A stretch of 64,000 nt of DNA from Cephalotus follicularis (Eukaryota; Streptophyta; Magnoliopsida; Oxalidales; Cephalotaceae): NCBI GenBank assembly GCA_001972305.1, contig BDDD01000714.1, positions 76,874 to 140,873 on the forward strand, read 5' to 3'. Shown piece by piece: positions 36,873-49,360 of the stretch. Position 1 is the stretch's first letter. Each line of letters opens with the position of its first letter. The position numbers were made by a program, and so were the translations under genes. A model generated the notes under the pieces. The model was given only the letters and a program-made list of their open reading frames with translations, was not told the origin of the DNA and ran no database searches.

Positions 36873-38954
36873 ATAGAGGTTCCAGAGTCTACTTCTGTTG
36901 TGGGAGGTACTATATATGTTTACAGCTTTTCTGCTAGAGTGTTGATGGACTCGGGAGAATCGCATTCTTTTATTGCATCCCGTTTTGTATCATGTTTCAA
37001 TGTGTTTCTTGACTGCATGCCTTATGTTCTTGATGTGAGTACACCTACCGGAGGTTCCATGTGTACAGATTCAGTGTATAGAGGTTGCGAGATTTCCATG
37101 GCAAGTGTTCCAGTATATGCAGATTTGATTGTATTGCCCATACATGATTTTGACGTCATCTTGGGTATGGACTGGTTGTCAGCTTACCGTGCATGCATGG
37201 ACTGTTACAACAAGACTGTGGATTTTTGCTTACCAGATGGAACCACTATACAGTTCAAAGGAAACAAAGGGTTCTCGATGCCAATTATATCTTTTATTCG
37301 GGCATCGAGGTACCTAGAAAAAGGGTGTGAAGGGTTTCTGGCTCACGTGGTTGATAGAAGAAAGGAGAAAGGTAAGAGCCTAGAAGAAGTTCCGGTTGTG
37401 AATGGATTTCTAGATGTGTTTCCTACAGACTTGGTGTCTTTACAACTGAGGAGGAGCATGGAGTTTGTGATTGACCTAGTACCAGGTACAACTCCTATCT
37501 CTAAGGCGCCTTACCGAATGGCTCCTGCGGAGTTGAGAGAGTTGAAGTTACAACTGCAAGACCTGATTGATAAGGGTTTTGTACAGCCCAGTGTTTCTCC
37601 GTGGGGTGCGCCAATGTTGTTTGTGAAAAAGAAGGATGGGTCGATGAGGCTTTGCATCGACTACAGGATGTTGAATAAGGCTACTATCAAGAATAAGTAT
37701 CCTCTTCCACATATTGAGGATTTGTTTGACCAGTTACAAGGGTCAAGGGTGTTCTCCAAACTCGATCTGAAGTCAGGTTATCACCAGCTGAGAGTGAAGG
37801 AAGGAGATATAGAGAAGACTACCTTCCGGACTAGGTATGGTCATTATGAGTTCTTGGTAATGCCGTTTTGTGTCACTAACGCACCGGCAGCGTTTATGTC
37901 ACTGATGAACGATGTGTTTCGACCGTACCTGGATCAGTTTGTAGTAGTGTTTATTGATGACATACCGGTGTACTCAATGAGTGAGGAGGAGCACGCCTAT
38001 CATCTGAGATTAATTTTGCAGATTCTCAAAGAGCATCGGTTGTATGCGAAGTTTGGCAAGTGTGAGTTTCGGCTCGATCATGGGATTTTTGTTGGTCATA
38101 TTGTATCCGGAGAGGGTTTGGCGGTGGATCCGTCGAAGACTGAGGTGGTGCGAGACTGGCCACAACCAAGGAATGTGACTGAGGTGCTTGGCTTGGCAGG
38201 ATATTATCGGAGGTTCATTCATAACTTTTCGTGGATTGCCAAAACTTTGACAAGACTGACCCAGAAGAAGACCTTGTTTGTCTGGGATGATGAATGTGAA
38301 GCCAATTTTTGTGATCTGAAGGATCGGTTGGTTTCCGCTCCTGTTTTTGCGTTACCTGAGGGCAACGAGGGCTTTGCAGTCTATAGTGATGCTTCGGGTA
38401 AGGGTTTCGGTTGCGTTTTGATGCAACGAGGCATAGTGATCACTTATGCTTCACGGAAGCTAAAGCTGTATGAGGAGAACTACCCGACGCATGATCTTGA
38501 ATTGGTCGCGATTATCTTTGCTGTTCAGAAATGGAGACATTACTTATATGGGGCACGGTTTGAGATTTTCAATGACCACAAGAGTTTGAGGTATCTTTTC
38601 TTTCAAGATACACTGAACATGAGACAACGGTGATGGGTTGAGTTCTTTAATGACTATGACTGCAGTATTCAGTACCATCCCAGGAAAGCGAATGTGGTCG
38701 CGGATGCCTTAAGTCATAAGGCTATGATTGCTAATACGATGATATCTCAGTGCAAGATGCTAGAGGATTTCCAACAATGGTCTCCGTTTAATCAGTCACC
38801 GGGGGTCTTTGTGGCTAGCATGCAGGCACAGCCGGCGCTATTGGACCATATAAAGGATGCACAGTTGCGTGATCCTGAGTTACTGAAGATTCATGAGAAT
38901 CTGGAGTCCGAGTCTGATTTTCAGATGCATCCTAACGGCATTCTAAGATTTTGA
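36873..38954 (+). pseudogene. pol: pol: protease, RT, RNase H of second family A element
   Basis: The protease box reads DSGESHSF (about 36950), with Glu where the first copy has the conserved Ala. RT has [16 protein letters not shown] and FIDD (37950-37961), and VMPFC replaces the usual VMPFG. RNase H has VYSDASG (about 38381), but YTDHKS has become FNDHKS. TGA at 38631-38633 and 38952-38954 interrupt the frame, both at probable Arg codons. All coding from 36381 to 39890 stays in one frame, so after the gag shift only substitutions damaged it. Confidence 0.9.
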
Positions 38955-39999
38955 GGTCGAGTATGTGTTCCTGATGAGGCTTGGATAAGAAGTGAGTTGT
39001 TATATGCATCACATAAATCACAGTATAGCATACATCCTAGCAGCACAAAAATGTATCAAGATATGAGAAGGAACTTTCGGTGGTCCGGTGTGAAGAAAGA
39101 GATTGCTGATTATGTTCCAAAGTGTTATACTTGTCAGACTGTCAAGGCTGAGCACCAGAGGCCAGCGGGGTTGTTACAGCCCTTACCAATTCCAGAGTGG
39201 AAATGGGAGCATATGATGATGGATTTTGTTTTAGGTTTTCCCTTGGCTCGGAACCGCCACAATGCGGTTTGGGTCATTGTGGATCGGCTTACCAAATCGG
39301 CTCACTTTTTGCCTACTCATGTTACTGATTCTGTGAGCAAGTTGGATCGGTTGTATATGAAGGAGATAGTGAGACTACACGGTGTTGCCGTGAGCATAGT
39401 CTGTGACAGAGACTCGATTTTCACTTCCAACTTCTGGAAGAGGTTTCAGACAGCTTTTGGGATGAACCTGAACCTTAGCACTGCCTCCTACCCACAGACT
39501 GATGGCCAGACAGAGCGTACCATCTAGACCTTGAAGGATATGCTCCGAGCTTGCATTATTGACTTTACTGGTACTTGGGAGGACCACATTCCTATGATAG
39601 AGTTTTCTTATAACAACAGTTATCACTCTAGTATCGGTATGGCTCCGTATGAGGCTTTGTATGGGAGAAAGTGTAGATCACCCATTTGTTGGGATGAGGT
39701 TGGTGAGCGACCTTTGCTTGGATCAGATCTGGTGGAGGAGACTTCTGAGGAAGTCAAATTCATCAGGGAGAAACTGCTTGCTGCTCAGAGCCGGCAGAAG
39801 AGCTATTTGGATAGCGTCAAAAGGAGGCCTCTGACCTTCGACGTTGGTGATCATGTGTTTTTGAAAGTTTCACCGTGGAAGGGTGTATAGAGATTTGGGA
39901 AGAAGGGCAAGTTAGCTCCGCGCTACATCGGTCCTTTTGAGATTTTGGAGAGAGTTGGGGAGGTAGCTTATCAGCTTGCCTTACCTCCTGCACTGTCAA
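38955..39999 (+). pseudogene. int: pol: integrase, truncated before the chromodomain
   Basis: Contains the zinc-binding part (YVPKCYTCQT, about 39110), MDFVLGFP, CDRDSIFTS and a Glu in TLKDMLRA replaced by Lys, so the catalytic triad is probably broken. Stops are TAG 39525-39527 and TAG 39888-39890, both Gln positions in the first copy. Similarity ends at QLALPPALS. Confidence 0.88.
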
Positions 40000-40013
40000 A
40001 TGCAATCATATTA

Positions 40014-42960
40014 TGCATTAATGAAGATTATGGATTTCCAGTTTGTAATGTTGGATCTTGAGTAAAGAGTGTTAAGGAATGTTTTGATGTGTTAAAAAAA
40101 TAAGGAAAAGAGACGCTTTAAGCATCGACTCCAACAGATAGCGTCGATGCCAAGAAGGAAAGCAACACGCTTTAGGGTTCTTGCCCTAACACTTCGACGC
40201 CAAGAGATTAGCGTTAACGCTGTTTGTGGAACCTGTAAGCGCTACGGAGGATAGTCAACGCGTAGACACGCATCTCAATACATTAACGCCTAAACATGAT
40301 GACAGATGAAACTAAGGAACCGACAGAAGCTACGCTAAGGACAGGTGCACCCATTGATCAAGCTCCTTGTCATGCAAGAGGTATCGTGTTAGACATGACA
40401 CCAGTTCCCTATTCCTGTAACTGCAGAAAGTGGGAAAGAAGGGGGCAGAGTGCGTATGCGGGCAGGTGAGAAGAGAGAGAAAGAGACGCAACTTCTCCAT
40501 AAAGCACGCCTCTCATCTTCCTTTTCAACCGATACCTAATAAAAGAATGAAAGAAAAAAAGTGAGAAAACAAAAAATGGAGAAGACAATGTTTTGGTTTC
40601 ACTGGACCGTCGACGCTTAGAGGAATAGCGTCGATGCTTTGGCTTGTTATGCGAGGAAGAAGATGCTTAAAGCATCGATGCTAAGAGGTAAGACATTGAA
40701 GCCTAAGGTTCCTACCTCAAAGCGTCGACGCCAAGTAGATAAACATTGATGCCTAGAAGGTCTGTCATAAACGTGGTCCGCCATAAACGTTGACGCCTAG
40801 AGGGTATGTTGTAACGCCCAGGATTTTCATATGTTGTAATTTCATGATGTAAATATACTTTTATTATGGAATTAATAAAATGATGGATTTCCCGACTTTG
40901 ATGATGTTTTCTCTTTTGAACAATGTTGATTTTGGGATAAGAAATACCAAGAAATGTTAAGATTTTGCCTTACTTTAAAAATTGAAGAAAAGGGCAAAAG
41001 TATTGACGCCTTAAACCTATAGCGTCGATGCCTTTCCATCTAACGCATGCGTATTTCCAACTCGTCAAAATGACGACACACAGTATACGTGCGATGCCTT
41101 CGCGTAAATGTGTAAAGACGTCGACGTGAAGAAAAAGACGTCGACGCCTTGTGTCATGTTTCTGATGCGCACTAACAACAGATGGACGTGTCGCATGGAC
41201 GGTTTTTCATGCCACTCATCCGGCACCTTGGCAGACCCTTTTGTGACATGGTATGCATGCCTGTAATGTCTGGCTTACAAACAAAAAGCTCCGGAGGATA
41301 GTCAACGCCAAGATGCATTAATGAAGATTATGGATTTCTAGTTTGTAATGTTGGATCTTGAGTAAATAGTTTTAAGGAATGTTGTGATGAGTTAAAAAAA
41401 ATAAGGAAAAGAGACGCTTTAAGCATCGACTCCAACAGATAGTGTCGACGCCAAGAAGTAAAGCAATACGCTTTAGGGTTCTTACCCTAATACGTTGACG
41501 CCAAGAGATAAGCGTTAACGCGGTTCATGGAACCTGTACGCACTACAGAGGATAGTCAACGCGTAGACATGCATCTCCTTACGTTGACGCCTAAACATGA
41601 TGACAGATGAAACTAAGGCACCGATAGAAGCTACGCTAAGCACAGGTGTCACCCACTGATCAAGCTCCTTGTCATGCTAGAGGTATCGTGTTAGACATGA
41701 CACCAGTTCCCTATTCTTGTAACTGCAGAAAGTGGGAAAATAGGGAATAGAGTGCGTATGCGGGTAGGTGACAAGAGAGAGAAAAAGACGCAACTTCTCC
41801 ATAAAGCACGCCTCTCATCTTCCTTTTCAACTGATACCTAATAAAAGAATGAAAGAAAAAAAGTGAGAAAACAAAAAAGAAAGGAGAAGGAGAGAGAGCA
41901 TATCCTCCATACTTGAACTCGGAGCTAAGGGTTGGAGGCTTGGAAACGGAGGTTGGAGTTGAACCTGGATTGGAGTTTCTGTGCTGGACCTGGGAGCTAA
42001 AGCGCTACTGGTCTGTGATCTTGAAGAGGTGGACTACGGTTCCTAACATGGAATCTAAGGTAGGGATTATATAACAGTGTTTTGAGCTTAATTATAGTGG
42101 ATGCATGAATGGTGGATTGTGATTTGAGCATGTGGTTTGCCATTAATGGATAAACTGTTATGCATGTTTGATTGGAAATGAAATGGATTGGGTTGTATGT
42201 GTTGATCTGTTGGTTCCACTGGTATTGGACATGGTTGTGTTTTACAAATAGAGAAGACAATGTTTTGGTTTCACTGGACCGTCGACGCTTAGAGGAATAG
42301 CGTCCATGCTTTGGCTTGTTATGCGAGGAAGAAGACGCTTAAAGCATCGACCCTGAGAGGTAAGACATTGACGCATAAGGTTCCTACCTCAAAGCGTCAA
42401 CACCAAGCAGATAAACATTGACGCCTAGAAGGTCTGGCATAAACGTGGTCCGCCATAAACGTTGACGCCAAGAGGGTATGTTGTAACTCCCAGAATTTTC
42501 ATATGTTGTAATTTCACGATGTAAATGTACTTTTATTGTGGTTTTAATAAAATGATGGATTTCCCGACTTTTATGACGTTTTCTCTTTTGAACAATGTTG
42601 ATTTTGGGATAAGAAATACCAAGACATGTTAAGCTTTTGCCTTACTTTAAAAATTGAAGAAAAGGGCAAAAGCATTGACGCCTTAAACCTATAGCGTCGA
42701 TGCCTTTCCAACTAACGCATGCGTATTTCAAACTCGTCAAAACGACGACACATAGTATACGTGCGATGCCTTCGCGTAAATGTGTAAAGACGTCGACATG
42801 AAGAAAAAGACATCGACGCCTTGTGTCGTGTTTCTGATGCACACTAACAACATATGGACGTGTCGCATGGAGGGTTTTTCATGCCACTCATCCGGCACCT
42901 TGGTAGACCCTTTTGTGACGTGGTATGCATGCCTGTAATGTCTAGCTTACAAACAACAAA
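40014..42960 (+). repeat. Tandem duplication across an LTR junction
   Basis: 40014-41287 is repeated as 41314-42960. Both copies hold the end of the outer LTR, the TATGT target copy and the first about 480 bases of the inner LTR. The second copy has about 370 extra bases (about 41877-42248). The copies differ at many positions, so the duplication is old. Because TATGT precedes both LTR starts (40810 and 42482), the duplication came after the inner insertion. Confidence 0.88.
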
Positions 42961-45181
42961 AAGAGACTGAAGAGAAAAAGAATCTCTGAGTGTATGAACT
43001 GTGAGGAGGAAGAATGCAACACATGTTGCATCAGGTTTGCAATAGAGAGAGAGAGAGTTGAGCTGGTGGACGCATGCAGATGAAACAAAAACGAGAATTA
43101 CATAAGTTTTAGTTCTCTCACTTTCCTCTAGTCTGTTACTGAAAGAGAAAGACAGAGAGTGAGAGAGAGCAGAAGGGTAGAGAGAGAAAGCTCAACTTCC
43201 ATTATTGAGCAAGGGAGAGCATAGAGCTTGGACAGAAATTGTTGGAATGAACCAGGGAGCATTCAAGCCGTACATGGGAGCTCAAAAGGGACTATTGAAT
43301 ACTAAAAGAGGTGGACTTTCAGCTTCTAACTTGAGGCCAGAGGTATGGGAAGCCATAATTGTAATTTTGAGCTTAATATTCATGCCTGGACAGTGATTTT
43401 TGTGCATAGTTTTCATGGTTAATTGAACTATTTTAGGTCACTGGATTTATGTCATGTTGTACTGGATGTGTAATATGATGTTGCATGTCGGTTTTCTGGG
43501 CTTAATGCATCTTGGTTTACATGTTGTTGAGTTGGAGAGGTTTCTGTTTGTCATGTCGTGAGGAAGAAGACGACTGATGCTCAAAAAACGTCGACGCCTT
43601 TGGGAAACATCGACGCCTTTGGGTTGTCTGCTTGGATACTGACGTATTATACGTCGATGCCTAAGGTTCCTACCTTAACGCATTGACGCCTTAAGCAATA
43701 CACTGGCGTTTAAGGTTCCATATCTTGAACGCTGACGCGTATGAGTTAGACATCAACGTCTTCGGAACAGTGGAAAGCGCTGGCGTTAAGGAGTTGAGCG
43801 TCGATGCTTACGGGACAAAAACATCACGCCTAAGGATAGACATCGACGCCTTCTTGTACTGTTTGGAAGTTTTCATACTTAAATGATACGAAACGATCCC
43901 GATTCCAATTAAGGTGCATTAGAGCATTTGTATGCATTGCATATGTACTATTTACTGCCTTTTTATTAACTGTTTAAGATTTCTAAATTGTTATATTAGT
44001 TAGAAATGCATATATGAGTTTGAAAATCACTGTGTTTGAGTACAAAAATATATAATGGATAATGACATATTTTCGAACATACCGGGAAAGAAATTTCACT
44101 AGTAAACTGTTTAAAGTATTTCCTACTTACTGAAAATGCACATTTCAAGTGTTTATGACTTTTAAAAAATGTCTTGAATTGAACTGCCTTTTTACTGATC
44201 CAGCTATCATTTTGTAAAATGACTGGAACTACTACTGCATTGTTTACTGTGACTGCTTTGTGCTTGGTTTGTGGTTGTGTTTGCACCGTACTAGTTGCGT
44301 GGCGGGGACTGCCAGCGTTGACTAGTAGCAAGGTTGACCTAGGGGCCAGGAGTTTGCTGGGTAACTCACTGTACTGTACTGTTGACTTGCTTGGTTTTCT
44401 GGAGACGAGACCGAAGCTAGAGTGCAACGTGGGGCCAAGAGTTGGCGGCGTTGTACATACTGATTGCCTATTTGTTGGTCCCTTTGTGGACACACTGTTT
44501 ACTGTATAGTGGTCCTATGCAGACGCTACTGTGCCTGTTTGATTTAGCCCTGGTTGGGTTACTACTGTACTGTTGATGCATATATATATATATATATATA
44601 TATCCACTGTTATTTTACTATACTGCTGACTTATATATATTTTCATATATATATATATATAAACCGATATTTTTTACTGTACTGCATCACTATGCATACA
44701 TCTCATGACATGCATCTAATGTTAATCCCGACTTACTCTTATGACATAGACGAGTGAGGACAACGGCTAACCCCCTACTTTACAGATTGATGCAGTGGAC
44801 CGGTTTTGGACCAGCATGGACGAAGAACAAGCTTTAATAAAGTTTTTACTTGGGTTATGTCCTTTTGGGATTTTGTTAAGCTGGTTATGTATTGGAAGGG
44901 TGTTGTGTACCATACTTCCGGTTTACTTGTTTTATAATGTTGCTGGATAATGTATTTTGGATCACGCTCCGTTTTGTGGGCTTTTAACTATGACAGACAT
45001 GTGTTTGGTAACGTGTAGTATGGGATGCACGTTACCTGCTTTTCAGCTTATGGGTTTTTAATGCTTCCGCAACTGATATCATGTTTGAAAAGTTTAATTT
45101 TTTATGGTATTTGCATAAGCTGAATCTTAAATGTTAATTGCCTTTACCATATCTACTGTTTCCTGAAAACGGGGTGTGACA
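42482..45181 (+). mobile_element. Family B solo LTR, exact TATGT duplication
   Basis: 2700 bases from TGTAACTCCCAGAATTTT to AAACGGGGTGTGACA, flanked by TATGT (42477-42481 and 45182-45186). It has GCGTCGACGCC repeats near 42280-42480, 42660-42830 and 43570-43860, a paired GGGGCCAGGAGT module (44341 and 44433) and TA microsatellites at 44578-44602 and 44630-44660. There is no coding interior. Confidence 0.87.
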
Positions 45182-46348
45182 TATGTGTTGACGCCTAAGA
45201 GGACTGTCATGCACGTTGACGCCTAGAGGTTATGTGTTGACGCCTAGGAGGACTGCCATGCACGTCGACGCTTAGAGGGTATATGTTGACGCCAAAAGGG
45301 TATGTTTGCATTTTGAGCATATGGTTTCTTGCATATTACTATGGATTGAACTGTGGATTGATTGTTATTGATTATAAAGTGTTTTATCATTTTAGAAAAA
45401 GTGCATACATTATTTTATTACAAATCATTATTTTACATGGAAATATTATATCTCAAAAGATTGAAATAATGTTTTAAAGGCTGATTATACATTTTGAACA
45501 AATGTGTTATTTCAAGTATTTTATAACTTATAAACTGTTTGAAACGGATTGATTGTTGGACTGTGATTTGGATTGATGCCATATTAGTCGTGGTGGCGGA
45601 GGTTGTCACTGATGACTAATGGCGGGTTGGGCTCTAGGTGCCAGGAGATGGCTAAGGACACCCAAACTGGTTACTTGCCCTTATGCGATTAACATTGGAT
45701 TGACTGACCTGCTTCATGTCGGCCAGAGACGGGGTTGAAGTAGGAGTACAACATCGGTGCCAGGAGATGGCGATGCGCTTCGTAAGTACGGATGGATTGA
45801 TTGGTCCTTTGTGACATGATTGATGGATTGTATTGATGTAGCCACTTGGCATGGTTGCTTATATATTGACAGATATACATATATATATATATATATTATG
45901 TATTGCAGCACGATGTATTCATTTCATGACATTTATTATCGTTGACTTCAAGTGCTTTTATATCTTTCCTACTTAGCCAGTGGATTCGACTAACCCTATC
46001 AATTTCAGATTGATGCAATGGGATCGATATTGGCAAGCGTGGTATGACCGAAGAGAAGATAGAGTTGTTTTTCCTTTGGAGAAATGTTAAATGGTTATTG
46101 TAATCGATGAATAATAGTTCATGCTCCGTTTGAGGGTGATTAACGATGATTTTATGTATTGTTGTTGAACAATTGGTAACATGCAATATGGGATGCATGT
46201 TACGTTATTTAAATTCAGCTTATATTTAAATGATTCCGCAAGAATTTATATGATTGGAAAGTTTTTAATTTTACTCGATTTTTGTTTAAGCTGAATATAT
46301 GTTAATTGCCATGACCTTCGGGTCATATATGTTAAACAGGGTGTGACA

Positions 46349-47149
46349 CTCTTCTTGGCCTTGTACTTCTTCTCCTTCTTCGCTTATTCTATTGGAATCC
46401 TCTTCTTTAGGAATCCATGTCCCAAGTCTCTTATGCTTCTTGAACCCCATCCTACCAAGGGTTTCTTTTCCCTGCTTATCAGTATTTTGAAGTGCATGGT
46501 GCACTTCTCAATCTAGAGCAACATCAAAATGCATCAGAATCTTAGTTATTATGTTTCCATAGGGGAGCCTTGCATTTTCTCTTGCTTGCATATCTTTCAT
46601 ATGCTTCAGAATAAGTTGAGGCACATATATCCTCCTACCAGTAATAATACGAAACAAAGTGAAGGCCTCCATGTGAGTGACTTCATCATATCCACTGGCC
46701 TTCGATAGAATATGAGTGGCAACAGCTCGATGCAAAAAACGATAATCCAGCCTAAGATTCTTTGAATACATTTTCTCCACCACTTGTGCATTCTCGCCAA
46801 ACAGTAAATGCACACTATCTTCTCTACTAAAACCTTCTTCTACAACCCAACCCCTATGTGACCACTCCCGGGTGACATCATTGGGAATGCTCAAAATAGA
46901 TGCTAGTGTGGAGGAACTCACGTCAATATTTCTATTCTTCACCCTAGTGGACAAACTAAAGATACTATTGCCAAGAATATTTTCATAAAATTCCTTTATC
47001 AATTCTGGGTAATGCGGGAGGTTTATAGTGAATGGAGGTCCTAAATCAAGTGCATTCAACCAATCCACTATAGGAAAACCTTTCCCTATGAAAAAGTCAA
47101 AATCTAGGGTTTTACCAACAAGAATTTTTCTCTCAAAATAGGCTTGAGG
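46349..47149 (-). pseudogene. Copia additional ORF, central piece (piece 2)
   Basis: Open on the minus strand from 47149 (PQAYFERKILVGK) through 47068-46511, with TGA at 46508-46510, then open again to the LTR boundary at 46349. The core (PELIKEFYEN, VTHMEAFTLFRIITG, RLPYGNIITKILMHF) resembles the plant 'putative plant transposon protein' domain (PF20167). That is my recognition and not a search result. The molecular role of that family is unknown. Piece 2 follows piece 1 in frame if one copy of the ATACT duplication is removed. The single internal TGA is followed by 53 more good codons, so it looks like a late mutation. Confidence 0.8.
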
Positions 47150-48099
47150 ATACTTCTAATGCCCAAAAATTCCATTAATGTATTATTGTAATTTTCCTTG
47201 TAATCTTATGGAGAATTAATAAGAATTATGAATTTTCAGCTTAATGTTGAATTTGAATGGAAGGTGTTAAAGAGTATTGTGTTGAATCAAGAAATACAAG
47301 AAAAAGGGCGATAAGCGTCGACACCAAGAGATAACATCGACATCGATATGTAACACCCGAAATTTTACAATAAAAGGAATGGTTTTGGGCTTGGAAATAA
47401 GCCTTATGGTGTTTGGGCTTAAAATATGTTAATGTTGCTTTTGGGCCGAAACATGATAAATGGAGAAAGGAAGCCTTGGACTGAATCTGGTCCAAGGAAG
47501 AGAAAGAAATGCTTATTGTTATTGTTGGGCTGGAAACGGATTTAAGAGGGAAAAGGAGTGTTGGGCTGACATCCCTAGCTCTCAGCCCATATTGTGAAAG
47601 GAAATGGTAAAAATGTGTAGGAAATTCCAGAGTCTTCCACTGGGTGCCTATGAAAAAGGAAAGAGGAGTGAGTGGGACAGCTGATGTTATGTTGGAGAGA
47701 AAGAGACAACGAGATGGCATTTATATGGAGACTTCCTGTCTCCCTTCTTACTCTCTTCTAATCCCCTCACCTCCAACCTTGGAAGAGATAAAGAAAGAAC
47801 GCCCCTGGAAGCAAAGGAGAAGCAAGTGGTGCCTGACTAGCCTAGAAAAGGAAAGCACAATCAAACTCCAGAGGATTTAAGGTAGGATCCACTTCCTACT
47901 CAGAGCCTTTATTCTTATTATGTATTGTCTGTTATGATTATTGTGAGAATGTGGTTGCTCAGGCTAGAGTTAGATTAATAATGTTAAGGATTGAATGATT
48001 GACATGTGTGCAACGTTCCTCTAAATGTTAATGAGTTATGGGCCTGAAGAGTGTTCATGTGTATCCCATCTGTATCACACCATGCCAGGCTTGCCACAC

Positions 48100-48960
48100 T
48101 ATGTCATGCGCCGATCTCGCGACCGCATACACTCGAGCTCTCCAAGCATGCCCCCGAGTGTGCAACATCACACACCTGAGCTCCCTAAGCATGCATCTCG
48201 AGCATGTGTCTTGTGTGTGCATGTCATGCCCGAGCATATCATAGCACCGAGCTTTCCACTGCATGCATCCTAAGCATGCAAAGGCATCGAGCTCTCCACT
48301 TTGAGCGACCTAAGCATGAAATGGTGTCGAGCTTTCCACTGCATGCATCCTGAGCATGCAAGGCACCCAACCACTGTCCAAGATGCTGAGATGGTGCCTA
48401 AGCAAGCCATGCCTGGGTCTGAGCATGCATTCGTCCGAGCATGCCAAGATGTCAAGATGGCGTCTAAGCAAGCCATCCCTGCATCCCAGCATGCATACGT
48501 CCGAGCATGCCGAGATGGCACCTATGCAAGCCATGCCTGCGTCCGAGCATGCATATGTCCGAGCATGCCGAGATGGCGTCAAAGTATACCATGCATGTGT
48601 CCGAGTATGCATGCGTCCAAGCTGTGCACCTTAACATGATGTAGCACGCCTTCTGAGCATGCCATGCAACAAATCCAAGCTCTCCACTGTATGCGTCCAA
48701 TGCGTGCCTTCTGAGCATGCCATGCAACGCATCCGAGCTCCCCATCCCAAGTATGCATGGTACATGCCAAACTCTCCATCCTAAGCATGCCTGGTGAATG
48801 TCGAGGTCTCCATCCCGAGCATGCATGGTGAGTGCTGAGTTCTCCATCCCGAGCATGCAATGGTAAGTACCGAGCTTTCCACTGTACAGCATGCGTGTCA
48901 ACCATGCAAGCAAGGCGATGTCCACTGCGCAGCATGCGTCTCGGACATGCAATGCCTGGG
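48100..48960. repeat. GAGCATGC / CCGAGCTC repeat array
   Basis: More than thirty copies of GAGCATGC, AAGCATGC or close variants, often next to CCGAGCT or CGTCCGAG, at 20-45 base spacing. This is an expanded form of the array at 7916-8112. Both strands stay open, giving overlapping Met/His/Cys-rich ORFs that are not genes. Confidence 0.9.
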
Positions 48961-49149
48961 TTCATTACACCATACGCATCCAACATGCCCAACCTTAGAT
49001 GCCGAGAAGGATTAAATGTGGCTAAGTGAATAAACGTGTTAACTACAGAGGGATAAATGAGTGTAGTGTAGTGTAATGAAGGCAAACTAAGTGTAACATT
49101 GTCAGACCTCTTAAGGACCCGGGCTCCCTACTCTAGTCCAATTAATGGT

Positions 49150-49360
49150 AGTGTAGTGTAATGTAATGTAATGTAATGTAATGCACTCGGTCACAAAAGA
49201 TGAACCCTATGGGGGTCACCACTGAGATGAACCAGTAAGGCTATCCTTGAGATGAACCAATGGGTCACCAACTGAGATGAACCAGGAGGGTCACCAAGAT
49301 AGCCCAGTGGATCACCGATTGAGATGAGCCTGATAGATCACCAATCGAGATGAGCCATAA
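49150..49360. repeat. (TGTAA)n run and GGGTCACC..GAGATGAACC tandem repeats
   Basis: About five ATGTA/TGTAA units (to about 49184), then five to six units of about 30 bases matching 8262-8448. Confidence 0.88.

Larger units (their letters stand above)
34370..39999 (+). mobile_element. Family A Ty3/gypsy, truncated in integrase
   Basis: Has 5' LTR, primer site, gag, protease, RT, RNase H and integrase homologous throughout to 9262-16200. Similarity stops at CTGCACTGTCAA (39999), inside the integrase C-terminal domain. There is no chromodomain, purine tract or 3' LTR. What follows is a family B LTR lacking its first about 50 bases. Confidence 0.9.
40000..46348 (+). mobile_element. Family B LTR without its first bases, carrying a nested family B solo LTR
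   Basis: 40000-40809 resembles the 5' part of the family B LTR at 47155 without its first about 50 bases. 45187-46348 is the 3' part, ending AACAGGGTGTGACA. Between them sits a second family B LTR (42482-45181) with flanking TATGT. Repeated GCGTCGACGCC units run through both. There is no ORF with a known product. The right flank (CTCTT) does not match the flank left of 34370 (ATGAA). Confidence 0.78.

Noticed and set aside
34370..46348. A single full-length element spanning both ends
   Set aside because: The 5' LTR is family A, the 3' LTR is family B, and the flanks do not match, so it is treated as a rearranged composite.
48025..48952. Several overlapping ORFs on both strands, rich in Met, His, Cys and Ala
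   Set aside because: They are translations of the GAGCATGC/CCGAGCTC array, open in many frames at once. None has a conserved domain.
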